A DNA stretch of 64,000 bases. It comes from Chryseobacterium sp. Its GTDB lineage: Bacteria > Bacteroidota > Bacteroidia > Flavobacteriales > Weeksellaceae. The notes beneath the pieces are model-generated. The model was given only the letters and a program-made list of their open reading frames with translations. It was not told where the DNA came from and did no database searches. The stretch is taken from the NCBI RefSeq assembly GCF_029240215.1, contig NZ_JARBTK010000006.1, forward strand, positions 62,001-126,000, given 5' to 3'. Position 1 is the stretch's first letter; every line of letters begins with the position of its first letter. Shown piece by piece: positions 20,132 to 29,983 of this stretch. The translations under genes and the position numbers were made by a program.

Positions 20132-21295
20132 ATGAATTTAACTACTAAACTGCTTTTGGGGATTGGTTTGAGTGCTGGGTTTTTAGGCTATGCACAGGAT
20201 TTGAGTCAGGTAAGACCTGTATTAACCGGAGCTCCATTCCTGAGAATTGCACCAGATGCAAGATCGGGTGGTATGGGGGATCAAGGGGTCGTTACTTCCC
20301 CGGATGCTTTTTCTCAATTTTGGAATGCAGCAAAATATCCTTTTAGCAGAACAAGTTCTTCTGTAGGTATCAACTACACACCATACATGGGAAAACTTAC
20401 AAATGATGTATTTTTACTGTATGGAGCTTTCCATAAATTTTTAGGTCAGGAAGAAAGATCTACAATTTCCGCAAGTATTTATTATTTTAATATGGGTGAG
20501 GTTGACCTTACATCACTTGTAGGAAATGAGGTAACTTCTAACGGTACTTCTAAGCCAAACGAATTCTCAGTAGATATTGCGTACGGTCTGAAACTTTCTG
20601 ATTCTTTCTCCGGAGCTGTAACTGGTAGATTTATTCGTTCAGATTTGGCCGGTGGATTCAACACAGATACGACACTTAAACCTGCAAATAGCTTTGCAGT
20701 AGATATTTCAGCATACTATACTTCACCTAAGTTCTCTAGCTTTGGAGGATATGATGGTAAAGTTAATGCTGGTTTTGCTATGACTAACATAGGTCCTAAA
20801 TTAGATTATACAGGAGATGAAGAATCAAGATCTTATCTTCCTACCATGGCAAGATTGGGTATTGGTTATGATATGTATCTGGATGATGTAAACAGAGTTG
20901 GTTTGAGCGTTGAAGGTTCAAAAATCTTAGTACCGGGATCAGAATTCGTAGGAAACGATCCGAACACAAGACAACCAATTTATGCTGTACCAAACGTAGG
21001 AGTAATGTCCGGAATCGGAAAATCTTTCAAAAATCCAGAGTCAATCATGTACAGTGGTGCGCTGGAATATTCTTATGACAATGCATTTGCTGTAAGAGGA
21101 GGTTATTTCCACGAAAGTGATGTGCAGGGAGCAAGACAATTTGCAACTGCAGGTATTGGTTTAAAATACCGTTCTTTCGGATTAGACATTTCTTATTTGA
21201 TCAATATGTCTAAAATCAATACTGCTTTGGACAATACACTACGTTTCGGTCTTACTTGGAACATCGGTGAAGAAACTTCTAATGTAGATAACTAA
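20132..21295 (+). CDS. porV: type IX secretion system outer membrane channel protein PorV
   Basis: PVLTGAPFLRIAPDARSGGMGDQGVVTSPDAFSQFWNAAKY is characteristic of PorV. Confidence 0.94.
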   Translation: MNLTTKLLLGIGLSAGFLGYAQDLSQVRPVLTGAPFLRIAPDARSGGMGDQGVVTSPDAFSQFWNAAKYPFSRTSSSVGINYTPYMGKLTNDVFLLYGAFHKFLGQEERSTISASIYYFNMGEVDLTSLVGNEVTSNGTSKPNEFSVDIAYGLKLSDSFSGAVTGRFIRSDLAGGFNTDTTLKPANSFAVDISAYYTSPKFSSFGGYDGKVNAGFAMTNIGPKLDYTGDEESRSYLPTMARLGIGYDMYLDDVNRVGLSVEGSKILVPGSEFVGNDPNTRQPIYAVPNVGVMSGIGKSFKNPESIMYSGALEYSYDNAFAVRGGYFHESDVQGARQFATAGIGLKYRSFGLDISYLINMSKINTALDNTLRFGLTWNIGEETSNVDN

Positions 21296-21315
21296 GAATA
21301 TCAAACATAAGATAC

Positions 21316-21343
21316 AAAAGCTCCATTCATTGGAGCTTTTTTT
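21316..21343 (+). terminator. terminator after porV (AAAAGCTCCA TTCA TTGGAGCTTTTTTT)
   Basis: Perfect stem followed by T-run. Confidence 0.85.
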
Positions 21344-21476
21344 GTTGATCTAAATTAACAATTCAGTCCCGAAGGAAAATCCACAACCCACCTTACAAAT
21401 GAAACATTAACAAAATATGTTCACAAAAGTCTTGCAATTATGGGGCTTTTTGTTTTTCAATAATTATTTTTGTAGT

Positions 21477-23738
21477 ATGAACTATTCTGCGGAGCTAAAA
21501 AAGATCGTAACCAGTCAATATGTATATTCTTCGATAAGAATTACATTGGCAACGGTTATTCCGTGTTTGATACTCTCCTATTTCGGCTTGCTCAAAGAAT
21601 ATTTCTTATTTCCTCTTGGGACCAGTTTCGTTGCATTGACAGATCAACCCGGGCCATTTATTCGAAGAAGAAATTCATTAACGTTTGCTATTTTCTGTTT
21701 CGTGATCGTCTCATCGATTGCAAGTTTAGTCAAAGGAATAATTCCTTTGGTCATCTCGGAAATTATCATTTTCGGAATGTTTTTCTCTCTGATTGGCGTT
21801 TATGGTCAGAGACTTGCTGCAGTCGGATCTTTGGCGTTGGTTGTTCTCGCAATTTTTATAGACGGACATTTAACGGGAGCCAATATTTTAAAAAGTTTAC
21901 TGATTTTCGCGGCCGGCTGTATCTGGTTTTTATTGATTTTCTTAATTGTAACAACCATTCAGCCTTATAAATTGGCCAGTCAGATGATTGGTGAAAATTA
22001 TCTGCAGCTTGCCGAATTTTTGAAAATTAAAGCAAATTTTTATCAGAAAAATCCTGATTTTGACAGATTAAACACTCAGGTAATTGCAAAACAGATAGAA
22101 ATTAAAAACCTTCAGGAAGAAACCCGTGAGACGGTTTTTAAAACCCGAACAATCGTCAACGAATCTACCACCATAAGCAGACTTCTGATGTTGACATTTT
22201 TGAATTCAATGGATCTGCATGAAAAATTGATGACTTCGGAAAGTGACTACAAAAAACTGCAGCAGAGTTTTGAAGATTCTACCATTTTAGTTAACATTCA
22301 TGATTATTTAAATATACTTTCCGAGGAAATTGCCAATATCGGAATTTCACTTCAAAGCAGCACCCGGGCAAAACCTATTTTTAATCTTGAAGCTCGTTCG
22401 CAGGATCTGAACATTCATTATTTTGAGCTTAGAAATAAGCAAATGACTCCCGATAATCTCGAAAATTTCATGATTTTGAGACAGATCATGATGCGCATCA
22501 ATGAGATTACAAAAGAGATCAACGAAATTTACAAAGTATTTGCCCAAAATGTAAAACTGGCAAAAAGCCTTTCAACAGGTCTTGATCTGAAAAAATTTAT
22601 GCCGAATGAGGAGAAAATTAATTTTAAAGTTTTAAAAAGTAATATTTCGCTTACCTCATCACATTTTCGTCATGCAATAAGAATTACTGTTGCTTTATTT
22701 TTAGGATATCTGGTTTCTCTTTTACCATTTTTAGTGATTGGTCACACGTATTGGATCTTGATTACCATTGTTGCTATTTTAAAACCCGCCTACTCCATTA
22801 CCAAACAGAGAAACCTTCTTCGTTTTTACGGTACAGTTGCAGGTGCGGTTATTGCTTATGCCATTTTATATTTTGTCAATATCAACGCTATCCTTTTTGC
22901 AATTCTTTTACTGAGCATGATTTTATGCTTCAGTTTATTGAAGGGAAGATATTTTTGGGCAGTTCTCTTTATGACGATGTATGTTTTTATGAGTTTTAAT
23001 TTTTTAAATCCGGGGAACATTAATGTCATTTTTAAAGACAGAATTGTTGATACGATTATTGCAGGAATTATCGCTTTTCTGGTTTCTTATATTGTGCTTC
23101 CGGTTTGGGAACATACACAGAATTTAGAATTAATGAAAAAATCTGCAGAATCTAATCTCACCTATTTTCACAGCGTAATGGCTAAATTTCTGAATGAAGA
23201 TTTTGATATTGAAGATTATAAGGTTAAAAGAAAAAATGCCATTATTTCATTGGCTAATCTTTCGGATAATTTTCAGAGAATGATTTCCGATCCCAAAAAT
23301 CAGCAGAAAAAACTGGAAGTCGTGCATCAGTTTGTGGCAACATCACATTTGATCACAGCTTATACAGCTTCACTTTCACAATATTCTAAAAACAATAAAA
23401 AATACCCGGAAATAGATTCTGAAAGCTGGACAAAAAAAATAGAAGCTGAGATGAATCAGGTTTCCGTATTGCTGAATGGCGAAAAAATTACAGAAACATT
23501 AAAAATGGAAAGCCGTCTTGAGCCGGAAGATTCATCGATTGAAAATTTACTGCTTCAAAGAAAATCTGAACTTTTAGAAAATGAAATCTTTGACCGCAGA
23601 GACCCGAATAAAATTTCACATTTAACGGAACTCAAAAATATCCATGATGTTTTGGAATTGATCTATGACGTCGCAAAAGAACAGCGGAAAGTAATTCAGA
23701 CGTACAGAGCAGAAACCACTACTCTTCCACAATCGTAA
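21477..23738 (+). CDS. FUSC (YccS/YhfK-like) family membrane protein
   Basis: Two multi-TM halves separated by a cytosolic domain; start moved to MNYSAELKK since the upstream ORF extension contains TATTTTTG. Confidence 0.85.
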   Translation: MNYSAELKKIVTSQYVYSSIRITLATVIPCLILSYFGLLKEYFLFPLGTSFVALTDQPGPFIRRRNSLTFAIFCFVIVSSIASLVKGIIPLVISEIIIFGMFFSLIGVYGQRLAAVGSLALVVLAIFIDGHLTGANILKSLLIFAAGCIWFLLIFLIVTTIQPYKLASQMIGENYLQLAEFLKIKANFYQKNPDFDRLNTQVIAKQIEIKNLQEETRETVFKTRTIVNESTTISRLLMLTFLNSMDLHEKLMTSESDYKKLQQSFEDSTILVNIHDYLNILSEEIANIGISLQSSTRAKPIFNLEARSQDLNIHYFELRNKQMTPDNLENFMILRQIMMRINEITKEINEIYKVFAQNVKLAKSLSTGLDLKKFMPNEEKINFKVLKSNISLTSSHFRHAIRITVALFLGYLVSLLPFLVIGHTYWILITIVAILKPAYSITKQRNLLRFYGTVAGAVIAYAILYFVNINAILFAILLLSMILCFSLLKGRYFWAVLFMTMYVFMSFNFLNPGNINVIFKDRIVDTIIAGIIAFLVSYIVLPVWEHTQNLELMKKSAESNLTYFHSVMAKFLNEDFDIEDYKVKRKNAIISLANLSDNFQRMISDPKNQQKKLEVVHQFVATSHLITAYTASLSQYSKNNKKYPEIDSESWTKKIEAEMNQVSVLLNGEKITETLKMESRLEPEDSSIENLLLQRKSELLENEIFDRRDPNKISHLTELKNIHDVLELIYDVAKEQRKVIQTYRAETTTLPQS

Positions 23739-24333
23739 AGCAATAATCGTCAAAAAACTTCACTCTCGCTTTAAACTCATCTGAAATCTGATCATCATGT
23801 ACTCTGCACCTGATATCAAAAAGATATTTAAGTTCGAAAGGCTTTACTTCGTAATGTTTTTTCAGTGACCAATGTTTGGAATGGTGAATTTTGTACATAC
23901 TTTCCTTCACGCTCCAGATAATTGTATAAAAAGTGACCTCATTATCAAAAGGTATAAAACCTCTCTCGTTCTCGTAAGTAAACTTATCTATTACCCTTAA
24001 AATTTTAGGATTAAATTTTTCAATATCAATCCCTATTTTACTTTTAGAAATGGCAATTGCAGCGAACGGAAAAGAATGTGTGATCGAAACTTCAGCATCT
24101 TTTGGGGAAAGAAATGGCTCTCTTTCTTTATATAAGATTTTTGAATCAGGCTTTAAACTTTTGAGAAGTTTTCTCACCATCAATACCTCAAGTAATTTTT
24201 TCGGATGATAATCTTTTACTTTTTCGATATTTTCCGGCTCCAGAAGTTCATCAGGACTCAACTCTTCATCTTCCTCATATTTCCATACGAGAATCGTAGC
24301 TTTGTCATCAGAAAAATCGCGGTAAAGAGGCAT
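23719..24333 (-). CDS. 4'-phosphopantetheinyl transferase superfamily protein
   Basis: EVSITHSFPFAAIAISKSKIGIDIEKFNPKI and WSVKESMYKIH motifs. Confidence 0.9.
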   Translation of the reverse strand: MPLYRDFSDDKATILVWKYEEDEELSPDELLEPENIEKVKDYHPKKLLEVLMVRKLLKSLKPDSKILYKEREPFLSPKDAEVSITHSFPFAAIAISKSKIGIDIEKFNPKILRVIDKFTYENERGFIPFDNEVTFYTIIWSVKESMYKIHHSKHWSLKKHYEVKPFELKYLFDIRCRVHDDQISDEFKARVKFFDDYCFTIVEE

Positions 24334-24478
24334 AATTAAAATTATTGCGTAAAAGTAGTAATTTTTTTGACTGGAAGTTCGGAGATTAATAATAGAAGTT
24401 TTTCAGGTAGTGAGTTATCTTTCATCGCACAGTTTTTTATGCTGAAAGTATCTCGACCGTTTTTTTTAAATTTAGTTT

Positions 24479-24500
24479 AGATTCCTCGGGAATGACAAAC
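24479..24500. repeat. half-copy of dispersed intergenic palindrome
   Basis: AGATTCCTCGGGAATGACAAAC. Confidence 0.65.
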
Positions 24501-24550
24501 AGACTACCAAAGAGAAATCATAGAAATTTTTACAATTCACTTTGAAAAGA

Positions 24551-24584
24551 AAATTCACTTAAATCCTAAAACTTAAGTGAATTT
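24551..24584 (-). terminator. hairpin downstream of the PNPOx-like gene (AAATTCACTTAA N10 TTAAGTGAATTT)
   Basis: 12-bp perfect inverted repeat. Confidence 0.5.
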
Positions 24585-24651
24585 CAATATTATTTAAAAA
24601 GCTGAAAACTTAAGGTGCAAATGTAAACTTTCATCACCCAAGTCATGCATC

Positions 24652-25182
24652 CTACTTCGATTGATGATTCTGATCGTTTCTATGTTGCATAATTTCGAGA
24701 TTCTCATCTACAAAATAAGCACTTCCAAATCCGTTTACATAAGCTCCTTTCACAGGATTTAATGCGATCAGTATAAAATCTTTCATTTCAGAAATCACAT
24801 CTACCACTTTACCGTGAGTTTCTTTCAACAAACCTACAACCTGATTCCAGATTTCAGAATCTCTTTCGATCTGAGTAGTTGTTGCTTCGATCGTTAATCT
24901 TTCACGAGCGTAGATCTGTTTTGTAGCAGATTCGTCTTCGATGAACATCATAGAGGTTTTTCTACCTTCAGAAAGATTCTTTGTATGTTTTGCCATGAAA
25001 GAAACCAAAATATAAAATTTGTTATCAATTTCTACAAACGGTGCATAACTGGAGTTGGGAGTTCCTTCTGCATCTACCGTTGCAAGAATGATACTTTGAG
25101 TTCTTGCGATCAGTTCTTTTACTTTTGGGGCAACAGGTTTTGCTTGTCTTTGCGCTTCTTCCTGCGTGTGAGTATGATTCAT
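24652..25182 (-). CDS. pyridoxamine 5'-phosphate oxidase-family / HugZ-like protein
   Basis: IILATVDAEGTPNSSYAPFVEIDNKFYILVSFMAKHTKNL; start placed at MNHTHTQ (ORF-track start overlaps TATTTTTG). Confidence 0.85.
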   Translation of the reverse strand: MNHTHTQEEAQRQAKPVAPKVKELIARTQSIILATVDAEGTPNSSYAPFVEIDNKFYILVSFMAKHTKNLSEGRKTSMMFIEDESATKQIYARERLTIEATTTQIERDSEIWNQVVGLLKETHGKVVDVISEMKDFILIALNPVKGAYVNGFGSAYFVDENLEIMQHRNDQNHQSK

Positions 25183-25341
25183 AATAGATTTATTTTTGCA
25201 AAAATACATAATTTAGAATAAATAAAAATAAAATTCTTGCATATTCTATTTCCTGATGGTTATCATAGACATTGTTTTTTTATCTTAATTATATGTTGTA
25301 ATTTTGCATTTAATTATTTGAATTTAAACTTATTCATACAT

Positions 25342-26658
25342 ATGAGTACTACAACACAATACGTTCCTTATAAAGTTAAGGATATTTCTCTGGCAGAATG
25401 GGGAAGAAAAGAAATTACTCTTGCTGAGGCAGAAATGCCCGGTTTGATGGCTATCCGTGAAGAATTCGGACCGTCTCAGCCGCTTAAAGGTGCAAGAATC
25501 GCGGGTTGTCTTCACATGACAATCCAAACAGCTGTGCTTATCGAGACATTAGTGGCTTTAGGAGCTGAAGTTACTTGGTCTTCTTGTAATATTTTCTCTA
25601 CTCAAGATCACGCTGCTGCGGCAATCGCTGCTGCAGGAATCCCTGTTTATGCATGGAAAGGTCTTAACGAAGAAGAATTCGACTGGTGTATTGAGCAGAC
25701 TTTATTCTTCGGTGAAGACAGAAAACCATTGAATATGATTCTTGATGACGGTGGAGATTTAACAAACATGGTATTTGACAGATACCCAGAATTCACAAAA
25801 GATATCAAAGGACTTTCTGAAGAAACAACTACAGGAGTTCACAGATTATATGAGAGAATGAAAAACGGAACTTTGGTAATGCCTGCCATCAACGTAAATG
25901 ATTCTGTTACCAAATCTAAGTTTGACAACAAATACGGATGTAAAGAATCTGCAGTAGATGCTGTAAGAAGAGCTACAGACATTATGTTGGCTGGTAAAAG
26001 AGTTGTAGTTTGCGGATACGGAGACGTTGGTAAAGGTACTGCTGCATCTTTCAGAGGAGCGGGTTCTATCGTTACTGTAACTGAAATTGATCCAATCTGT
26101 GCACTTCAAGCTGCAATGGACGGTTTTGAAGTAAAAAGACTAGATACTGTTGTAGATAACGCAGATATCGTAATCACTACAACTGGTAACTTCAATATCG
26201 TAAGAAAAGAACATTTCTTAAAATTAAAAGATAAAGCGATCGTTTGTAACATCGGTCACTTCGATAACGAAATTGATATGGCTTGGTTGAACGAAAACTA
26301 TGGTCACACAAAATCTGAAGTGAAGCCACAAGTTGATATCTATACTTTGGAAGAAGGTAAAGAAGTAATCATTCTTGCTGAAGGTAGATTGGTAAATCTT
26401 GGTTGCGCAACAGGTCACCCAAGTTTTGTAATGTCAAATTCTTTCTCTAACCAGACTCTGGCTCAGATCGAACTTTGGACTAATTCTGAAGCTTACGGAA
26501 ACGAAGTATATATGCTTCCTAAGCATTTGGATGAGAAAGTAGCTGCTTTACACCTTAAAAAATTAAGTGTTGAGCTAGAAGTTCTTTCTACTGAACAAGC
26601 TCAATATATTGGCGTTGATGTGAAAGGACCTTACAAGCCAGAATATTACAGATACTAG
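25342..26658 (+). CDS. ahcY: adenosylhomocysteinase
   Basis: [62 protein letters not shown]-terminal KPEYYRY. ORF-track start 25237 is too early; ATG 25342 is in frame. Confidence 0.97.
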   Translation: MSTTTQYVPYKVKDISLAEWGRKEITLAEAEMPGLMAIREEFGPSQPLKGARIAGCLHMTIQTAVLIETLVALGAEVTWSSCNIFSTQDHAAAAIAAAGIPVYAWKGLNEEEFDWCIEQTLFFGEDRKPLNMILDDGGDLTNMVFDRYPEFTKDIKGLSEETTTGVHRLYERMKNGTLVMPAINVNDSVTKSKFDNKYGCKESAVDAVRRATDIMLAGKRVVVCGYGDVGKGTAASFRGAGSIVTVTEIDPICALQAAMDGFEVKRLDTVVDNADIVITTTGNFNIVRKEHFLKLKDKAIVCNIGHFDNEIDMAWLNENYGHTKSEVKPQVDIYTLEEGKEVIILAEGRLVNLGCATGHPSFVMSNSFSNQTLAQIELWTNSEAYGNEVYMLPKHLDEKVAALHLKKLSVELEVLSTEQAQYIGVDVKGPYKPEYYRY

Positions 26659-26710
26659 TTATTAGTAAATAATATAATCAGCAATGAGTAATTGCTGATA
26701 AAGAATAGTA

Positions 26711-26745
26711 GAACGCTTCAGAATTTTTCTGGAGCGTTTTTTTAT
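26711..26745 (+). terminator. terminator after ahcY (GAACGCTTCAGA..TCTGGAGCGTTTTTTT)
   Basis: Stem with one G-T pair followed by T-run. Confidence 0.8.
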
Positions 26746-26818
26746 CACAGAATAAATTAAATCTCAAAACTTCTCATCACTCAAATCTCTAAATTTCAAA
26801 TACAATCAGGAGCTTAAT

Positions 26819-26900
26819 CACGCTATCCGCTGTATCTTTTTTTGCGGTTCCCTTCGCTTTGCTCCGGGAACCGCAAAAAAAGGATGCCGCTTCTATCGTG
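26819..26900. repeat. long intergenic palindromic element (core TTTTTTTGCGGTTCCC N13 GGGAACCGCAAAAAAA)
   Basis: 16-bp perfect core arms extended imperfectly to CACG...CGTG ends. Confidence 0.85.
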
Positions 26901-27035
26901 GCTATGAAGTTGCACATCTTTACAGAGAGAGTCGTCAAATTTCATCAAAGATTAGTGATAAAAACCAAGATAAATCATAGACTTTCATTAAAAAATAATA
27001 TATTTGGATCAATTAACATTAAAAAAACATAATAA

Positions 27036-27428
27036 ATGAAAAAGCAAGGAGTATCAAACGCATTCGTCGCAGCTTCGTGGGTTGCTCTGGGCGCAGGAAT
27101 GATCGGTTACATTGTAGGTTTGGTAAGAGCAGAGATGCAACTGAATGAAAAAGGATACTATTTCACAATTCTTCTTTACGGGTTATTTGCTGTAGTTTCA
27201 TTGCAAAAAGCTGTTCGTGACAGAATGGAAAACATTAAAGTCACAGATATTTACTACGGAATCTGCTGGTTTGCTACATTATCATCTATAGTTTTGTTGA
27301 CAATTGGGCTATTTAATGCAACCATTTTGCCGAGTGAAAAAGGTTTTTATGCATTTGCATTTTTGCTCGCCCTTTTTGGCGCAATTGCCGTCCAGAAGAA
27401 TACCCGTGATAATATGATGGAAGATTAA
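27036..27428 (+). CDS. YiaA/YiaB-family inner membrane protein
   Basis: Two similar TM-pair repeats ending in LQKAVRDRMEN / VQKNTRDNMMED. Confidence 0.85.
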   Translation: MKKQGVSNAFVAASWVALGAGMIGYIVGLVRAEMQLNEKGYYFTILLYGLFAVVSLQKAVRDRMENIKVTDIYYGICWFATLSSIVLLTIGLFNATILPSEKGFYAFAFLLALFGAIAVQKNTRDNMMED

Positions 27429-27684
27429 TTAATAAAAAATTAAATCATCAATGCTCATCAAAATTGGTGAGCATTTATATTTTGCAATATTTATTTCACA
27501 AAATATTGATATGTTTGAAAAATTCTTATATTTGTCATTTATATATAATTAACGAAATCACAAAATTAATTTATTATCATTAGGAATACTTATAATATAA
27601 ATTGCTTAAACTTTTAATTCATCAAAGAATAAATAAGTTTTAGAATATTATTTTCCTTAAACACCAATTTTTAAAATTAATCCT

Positions 27685-29223
27685 ATGAAAAAATTAATAT
27701 TTTTTATCATTCTAACACTGTCTATTCAGATTACCCAAGCTCAAAATGAATTTATCACCATTTGGAAACCGAGCGGTATTAATCCAAATTTCATCACTAA
27801 TGTTACCGGTCAGAATCCATCTACATCAAGTCAGATCTGGTTTCCGGGCACAGGAATTAATTACACAATTCAGTGGGAAGAAGTAAACTATCCACAACAT
27901 AACGGAACACTGACCAATGTAACTTCGATAGGTCAGACTTTAATAAGTTTCGGTACACATCTTAACCCAAATCCTGGTCAGGCTACTTACAGAGTGAAAG
28001 TAAGTAATGGAAACGGAGTTTTTAACCAGATAAAATTTGCAAGTATGACCGTCACACAAGCCGGGACATTATGGACATATCCCGGTAATTCAGACAAATT
28101 GCTTGCAATAGAACAGTGGGGTAATATTCAGTGGCAATCTATGCATAATGCGTTTTCACATTGCAGATATGTACAGATCAATGCAACAGATTCTCCCAAT
28201 CTTTCTTCCGTAGAAGACGCATCATATATGTTTTATAATGCCAATTCGTTAACAGGACACGCTTCTATGGCGAACTGGAACACCTCAGGCATTAAAGATT
28301 TTAGAAATATGTTTTCACACGTTAGCTTATTTCAGATTCCTGATACTTTTAATGCTCCCATCGGTTCGTGGGATACATCCAACGCAACCGACTTCAGATA
28401 TATGTTTGAAAACAGAGTTGCATTTAACCAAAATTTGAATAGTTGGAATACATCGAAAGTTACAGATATGAGCTATATGTTTTCCGGAACTCAGGCATTT
28501 AATCAGCCCTTAAATAACTGGAATACATCAAACGTGACCAACATGATGTGGATGTTTCATTTTAATCCAAATTTTAATCAGCCCCTGAATAACTGGAATA
28601 TTTCTAAAGTCACAAACATCTCTCATATGTTCCATGCCTGTACAGCATTCAATCAACCATTGGATAGCTGGAATACAAGTGTTGTGACAGATTTCAATAC
28701 CATATTTCAAGGAGCAACAAATTTTAATCAAAGCCTTGAAATATGGAATCTTCCTGCGCTTACCAATGGTTTTGTTGCTCTTACAGGTTCGGGCTTAGAT
28801 TGTGACAATTACAGCGACACACTTGCAGGTTGGGCAGATAATCCCAATACAGCAAATAATATTAATCTTGGACCCGTTTTATTGACATATTCAGTCGATA
28901 TCAATCCGAAAAGAAATATTCTTCTCAACAAAGGCTGGACTATAAGTGGTGACACGATAGGAGAATGCAGAAAATTATCTACTCACGAAAGTCAAGTAAA
29001 AAACACAGGCTCCATCTATCCTAATCCTGCTGAAAATTTTATCTATTTACAAAATATCAAAGATGCAAAAAGCTACATCATAACAGATATGAGCGGAAGA
29101 ATGATCACCAAAGATGCTTTGACAAAAGATTTAATCAATATCCAAAATCTAGAGCCTGGAAATTACATTTTGCAAATTGTTACCAAAGAAAAAATTGAGA
29201 CTTTTAAATTCATTAAAAAATAA
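27685..29223 (+). CDS. BspA-family (DUF285) repeat surface protein with T9SS type A sorting domain
   Basis: Repeats AFNQPLNNWNTSNVTNMMWMF; C-terminal SIYPNPAENFIYLQ...GNYILQIVTKEKIETFKFIKK. Confidence 0.92.
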   Translation: MKKLIFFIILTLSIQITQAQNEFITIWKPSGINPNFITNVTGQNPSTSSQIWFPGTGINYTIQWEEVNYPQHNGTLTNVTSIGQTLISFGTHLNPNPGQATYRVKVSNGNGVFNQIKFASMTVTQAGTLWTYPGNSDKLLAIEQWGNIQWQSMHNAFSHCRYVQINATDSPNLSSVEDASYMFYNANSLTGHASMANWNTSGIKDFRNMFSHVSLFQIPDTFNAPIGSWDTSNATDFRYMFENRVAFNQNLNSWNTSKVTDMSYMFSGTQAFNQPLNNWNTSNVTNMMWMFHFNPNFNQPLNNWNISKVTNISHMFHACTAFNQPLDSWNTSVVTDFNTIFQGATNFNQSLEIWNLPALTNGFVALTGSGLDCDNYSDTLAGWADNPNTANNINLGPVLLTYSVDINPKRNILLNKGWTISGDTIGECRKLSTHESQVKNTGSIYPNPAENFIYLQNIKDAKSYIITDMSGRMITKDALTKDLINIQNLEPGNYILQIVTKEKIETFKFIKK

Positions 29224-29227
29224 AAAC

Positions 29228-29260
29228 AAAAATGCCTCGCAGAATCACGAGGCATTTTTT
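29228..29260. terminator. terminator (AAAATGCCTCG..CGAGGCATTTTTT)
   Basis: Perfect stem between convergent genes. Confidence 0.85.
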
Positions 29261-29277
29261 ATATTAAATCTGAATTA

Positions 29278-29781
29278 TTATAAATCGTAAAGATTCGGAT
29301 GTTTGGCTTTGATATCATCTACCGTTCCCAAAACCTTATCTTTCAAAGTATCTTGGTAGATTTGAAGTTTTTCAGCTACGTTTTCGTCTCCTGTTCCTAA
29401 TATTTTTGCAGCTAAAATTCCGGCATTGAGAGCTCCGTTTAAGGCAACAGTTGCTACAGGAATTCCGCCCGGCATTTGAAGGATCGATAACACAGAATCC
29501 CAACCGTCAATAGAATTACTTGATAAAATGGGAACTCCAATCACAGGCAAAGTTGTACAGCTTGCAACCATTCCCGGAAGATGTGCTGCTCCACCCGCTC
29601 CTGCAATAATGACTTTTAAACCTCTTCTTTTTGCGTGTTTTGCGTAGTCAAACATTCTTTCAGGTGTTCTGTGAGCCGAAACCACCGTCAATTCATAAGG
29701 AATGTCTAAACTTTTCAAAAAATTTGCTGCCAGTTCCATAATTGGCAAGTCGCTCTGACTTCCCATGATAATTCCTACCAT
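29278..29781 (-). CDS. purE: 5-(carboxyamino)imidazole ribonucleotide mutase
   Basis: GIIMGSQSDLPIMELAANFL; VVSAHRTPERMFDYA; GAGGAAHLPGMVA. Confidence 0.96.
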   Translation of the reverse strand: MVGIIMGSQSDLPIMELAANFLKSLDIPYELTVVSAHRTPERMFDYAKHAKRRGLKVIIAGAGGAAHLPGMVASCTTLPVIGVPILSSNSIDGWDSVLSILQMPGGIPVATVALNGALNAGILAAKILGTGDENVAEKLQIYQDTLKDKVLGTVDDIKAKHPNLYDL

Positions 29782-29983
29782 TTCTTCAATTTTATTAGAT
29801 TATTCAAAGATAAGAATTTTAAAAAAGAGAAAAGTCAATTTTGCTTTGTAAGTCAATTGTTAATCGTGAATTTCACACCTCTGATTTATTAATAAAGGAT
29901 GATTCAAATATTCACTTTCAGAATACATTGGCATCATTTTTCATATTAAAATAAATATCTTTACACCATCATTTCACACTATT

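Noticed and set aside
21563-21970. 135-aa ORF within the FUSC gene
   Set aside because: Alternative frame of a well-supported membrane protein
25237-25341. 35-aa N-terminal extension of ahcY in the ORF track
   Set aside because: Contains a -7 element (TAATTTTG 25299-25306) and is absent from typical AhcY; ATG 25342 preferred
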